Of a stretch of 5,699 nt of DNA, positions 5,521 through 5,699 are shown piece by piece. The notes below the pieces were generated by a model. The model did no database searches and was not told the DNA's origin. It was given only the letters and a program-made list of their open reading frames with translations. Location of the stretch: contig JAPOLP010000414.1 in NCBI GenBank assembly GCA_029977045.1, positions 1 to 5,699 of the forward strand, in the 5' to 3' direction. The stretch comes from Planctomycetota bacterium (GTDB lineage Bacteria; Planctomycetota; Planctomycetia; Planctomycetales; Planctomycetaceae). The position numbers and the translations under genes were made by a program. Position 1 is the first letter of the stretch. Each line of letters begins with the position of its first letter.

Positions 5521-5621
5521 ACAAGACTTTTTCAGTGATTAAATGCCGGAAGCAGAACACGCGATGGAAAGCGGCTCAGACCAGGCGGGCCTCTGTCAGG
5601 TTCGCGGGTCTGGTGAACCGG

Positions 5622-5699
5622 TCAGGGAACGATTTCGGTGCCGACGCCGCGGTCGGAGTAGATTTCCAGGAGCAGCGAGTGCTGCATCCGGCCATCGAC
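5622..5699 (-). CDS. argB: Acetylglutamate kinase, C-terminal 25 residues (gene continues past the right edge)
   Basis: The minus strand from the right edge reads 25 residues to a TGA at 5622-5624: VDGRMQHSLLLEIYSDRG, then VGTEIVP. This is the characteristic C-terminus of ArgB (pattern xDGRxxHxLLLEIFTDxGxGTxI), the kinase that phosphorylates N-acetyl-L-glutamate with ATP. Only the last strand and helix are present, so the active site cannot be assessed. The next gene on the strand is argD, 114 bases away. No terminator with a T-run was found in that gap, which supports an argB-argD transcript. Confidence 0.88.
   Translation of the reverse strand, partial: VDGRMQHSLLLEIYSDRGVGTEIVP

Noticed and set aside
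5508..5621. Possible terminator or promoter between argB and argD
   Set aside because: Only weak 5-6 bp repeats (such as GGTTC/GAACC at 5599-5619) with no T-run, and no well-spaced promoter elements, so the gap is best read as internal to an operon.

Overview
The window is GC-rich, densely coded bacterial DNA. It most resembles a planctomycete: the TolR/ExbD-like protein has a DSFLDIVANLVGI-type membrane segment of a kind I associate with Planctomycetes, it lies beside arginine genes, and the intergenic gaps hold palindromes rather than dispersed genes. This placement comes from family knowledge, not from a marker gene, so confidence is moderate. Nothing looks like phage, plasmid, CRISPR or a transposase.

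Layout. (1) Positions 2-1413, plus strand: the C-terminal end of an unrecognised protein, translationally coupled to a 397-residue single-pass membrane protein of TolR/ExbD/MotB-like design. It has an N-terminal membrane helix with an acidic residue, a proline-rich linker, a coiled coil and a C-terminal domain. (2) Positions 1421-2816, minus strand: a short-chain dehydrogenase/reductase followed by a small HD-domain protein (COG4339-like). This pair converges on the plus-strand genes with only 7 bases between stop codons. (3) Positions 2977-5699, minus strand: an arginine biosynthesis cluster in the order argB (C-terminal end only), argD, argF. ArgB phosphorylates N-acetylglutamate, ArgD makes N-acetylornithine by transamination, and ArgF carbamoylates ornithine to citrulline. 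The reductase and deacetylase steps are not in the window.

The non-coding DNA is the most interesting part. The 398-base gap between argD and argF holds a likely argD terminator, a perfect 23-bp inverted repeat with a 3-base loop, and two short perfect hairpins flanking it in mirror orientation. It also contains a dyad in the argF leader. The 160-base gap between argF and the reductase gene holds a second palindromic element whose four arms can pair in two mutually exclusive ways. Its inner arms share AGCCCCG and CGGGGTT motifs with the first element. I read these as members of a REP-like intergenic repeat family, which would need a genome-wide count to confirm.

The coding genes are otherwise ordinary. 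The two points to note are ArgF carrying HDLP where the ornithine-binding HCLP motif is expected, and the uncharacterised proton-channel-type stator protein at the left edge. I did not find a convincing new multi-gene system within these 5.7 kb.
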